Of a stretch of 64,000 nucleotides of DNA, positions 62,262 through 64,000 are shown piece after piece; position 1 is the stretch's first letter, and every line of letters begins with the position of its first letter. Both the position numbers and the translations under genes were made by a program. The stretch comes from Rhizoclosmatium globosum. Its lineage: Eukaryota > Chytridiomycota > Chytridiomycetes > Chytridiales > Chytriomycetaceae. Location: positions 124,001 to 188,000 of the forward strand of contig MCGO01000022.1 of NCBI GenBank assembly GCA_002104985.1, given 5' to 3'. The notes beneath the pieces were generated by a model. That model was not told the DNA's origin. It saw only the letters and a list, made by a program, of their open reading frames with translations, and ran no database searches.

Positions 62262-64000
62262 CTAGTAGTCAGTAGCTGAAACAGATTGATCTACAATTAA
62301 GCGTTAGAATGATTATCCGTAAATTAGAAAGTGGATCTCACCGTCTCCATCATTAGTCCAGCTCATAGCAGGAGTCATAGCCAGAGACTCGGCAAAGAAG
62401 TCCTACAAAATCGATGCTTAAGAATCACTCAACTTCACCCATATTGAAATATTACCGAAGTACGACGTTGTTGAATTCGTTTCTCTTGGGCCTTTCTTGG
62501 CATCCCCATTCCAACCATGCCTGCGCTAACAGCACCACCAAGCATCTGCCCAGCCCCCACAACGGCTCCAACGACTTGCTTAGCTGTCATTTTTGCAGAG
62601 CCTCCGTGACTTCCATTTCTATCACTCACAACAGCCCCAACCGCACCAACCGCACCATCAACACAAACGGAAATCCCTCCAACAACCTTAACGTCCAACT
62701 CAACATCGATTGTGTTTTTAAAGAACTTAAAGTCATGCAGTTCGGAACGGTAGGCTGTGTGACGAGACCAGGAGAAGAGGAACTGGGTCGCGTCTCCTTG
62801 TTGTTGGTACTTCAAGTAATCTTCGAGGTGATCGATTTCACCAAGCTGGCGCTTAAGTTCAAACTCATCACCTTGGAGCACATTCAACTATTTACACAAT
62901 TCAGTTATTTCGCACGTAAAAGGATAGTGGTTCAAACCTTTTCACGAACGATTGAGTGAAGGTCGGCCATAGCACGCTTATAAGCTTCCTCAATTTGGGT
63001 TTCAATTTGTTCGCTCATTTTTTCCACAGCTTTGGCACGCTGATTCACGGCCCCAATTTGGTTCATAATTTCTTGGCGACGAGATTGGAGAACAGGGTCC
63101 AACTGGTACACAAATAAGCATATAAAAAAACCAAGGCGAAAGAAAGTAACTACTTACTGCACGCGCCTCCTGCAAAACAGTTTGATATGCCTCACTAACG
63201 CTCACAAGCTGATGGCGTGCAGCCTCTCCATTTGCATGGTTTCCCACCATTTTACAATACACACATACAGGGATATGGCACTGAGAACAGAAAAACTCAA
63301 TCTTCTTGTCAGAATGATGGCGACAGTGGCCAAATACGTCGGCGCCCTTTCCAATAGGGGTGCGAACGTGACGACTTGCAAATTTAGAGGTGTGAAGTTG
63401 AGCATCACATTTGTTGCAGAGGTTGGCGGCGTCACTGGAGCAATAGATTGTTGCTACTTCGGCTTCACAGTTGTCGCACTTGGCTTTCTAATTCTAAAAT
63501 GAGAAAATAGAAAAACGAAAGAATTCTATACCTCTCGAGATTGGAGCTCTCTAGTTGGGTCATACTCATAGTGTACAAGGTACATTGGAAGAATCTGTGA
63601 GAAGTCATTAACCAGATGCGGAGAGGCTACCAAAAATAGCATACCTGCGCAGTGCTTTTTATCACGTATTCATGATAGTATTCAGGCTTCTGTTTGGTCT
63701 GCTGCTGTCCGTCGCGACCAACAACATAAAAACTGTCATATCCCTCCGGGATCACTTGTCTTTCCGCGTTTATTTCATCAGCCACATAGGCGCGACCAAT
63801 TCCAACTTTACACAGCAGCATTTTCTTGAGATGTGTCGAGGACTCGTGAGGCTGCTGCTGATTCTGAGACGATGCTGTTTTGATAACATAAAACGCGTTA
63901 AGGTGTGAGCGGCCGTGCGGAGAGACCTACGCTTTAAAACGCCAACAGATAACTTAATTCCCTGAGATGGTGAAGCGAATTGAAAACCGCGGCGGATCAC
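62262..64000 (-). CDS. B-box protein with probable PARP-like catalytic domain (5' end beyond window)
   Basis: Minus-strand gene running off the right edge. The first visible part (IRRGFQFASPSQG, KKMLLCKVGIGRAYVADE, IPEGYDSFYVVGRD, EYYHEYVIKSTAQILPMYLV) has the look of the C-terminal half of a poly(ADP-ribose) polymerase catalytic domain. Two B-box fingers follow (KCDNCEAEVATIYCSS, LCNKCDAQLHTSKF, then HCRHHSDKKIEFFCSQ and CVYCKMVGNHANG). A coiled coil comes next (QRAKAVEKMSEQIETQIEEA), then a region with FLFSWSRHT and a Gly/Val-rich stretch. It ends DQSVSATDY at a stop at 62262-62264. B-box plus coiled coil is TRIM-like but no RING is visible. The PARP assignment is moderate because the N-terminal half is outside the window. 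Confidence 0.65.

Overview
This is nuclear DNA of a compact eukaryote, most likely a zoosporic (flagellated) fungus of the Chytridiomycota. The evidence is densely packed genes on both strands, many introns of about 45-80 bp with GT..AG ends, the standard code, a fungal Mif2-type CENP-C with its cupin domain, and two genes of the flagellar axoneme (an LRGUK-like LRR/guanylate-kinase protein and CFAP61). Species and phylum rank are inferred from gene content only. No rRNA, tRNA, transposon or CRISPR array was recognised.

Layout. 1-3.4 kb: small single-pass membrane proteins with proline/tyrosine tails in tandem, with decayed copies, and a MYND-finger gene. 3.5-11.4 kb: arginase, a secreted/transmembrane surface protein, acylphosphatase, a VOC-fold protein divergent from CENP-C, and glyoxalase I. 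11.8-18.1 kb, all minus strand: LRGUK-like protein, adenylate kinase, and a SANT/U-box-like nuclear protein. 18.5-30.6 kb: a Puf-repeat RNA-binding protein, mitochondrial EF-Tu, a small heat-shock protein, a HAD-like protein, a methyltransferase, two unrecognised genes and a membrane alpha/beta hydrolase. 30.7-33.4 kb: COG7. 33.5-43.0 kb: an F-box/LRR gene whose start codon lies 41 bp from that of an 8.4-kb gene encoding coiled coil + TIR + TIR + a very long ankyrin array. 43.2-49.9 kb: an ACSS3-type acyl-CoA synthetase, a secreted exordium-like protein, a thioredoxin-domain polytopic membrane protein and an atypical SDR. 50.2-62.1 kb: a second small heat-shock gene (inverted duplicate of the first), the spliceosomal helicase Prp5/DDX46, a small mitochondrial protein, CFAP61 and a Cbf1-like bHLH factor. 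62.3 kb to the right edge: a gene with B-box fingers downstream of what looks like the end of a PARP catalytic domain.

The most unusual locus is the TIR-TIR-ankyrin gene. TIR domains are self-associating, often NAD-cleaving modules of immune and cell-death proteins in animals, plants and bacteria. Here two TIR domains precede roughly 2,100 residues of ankyrin repeats. The first TIR keeps the Glu expected at the NADase site and the second has Gln. The head-to-head F-box/LRR gene suggests shared control.

Sequence quality. More than half of the genes carry one or more single-base frameshifts, and nearly all need a base to be ADDED to restore the frame, usually in a short homopolymer. This one-sided pattern points to uncorrected deletion errors in the assembly rather than mass gene decay. 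Adenylate kinase, EF-Tu and the F-box gene read cleanly. Gene spans below are therefore given end to end, with breaks noted, and CDS extents should be read as loci.
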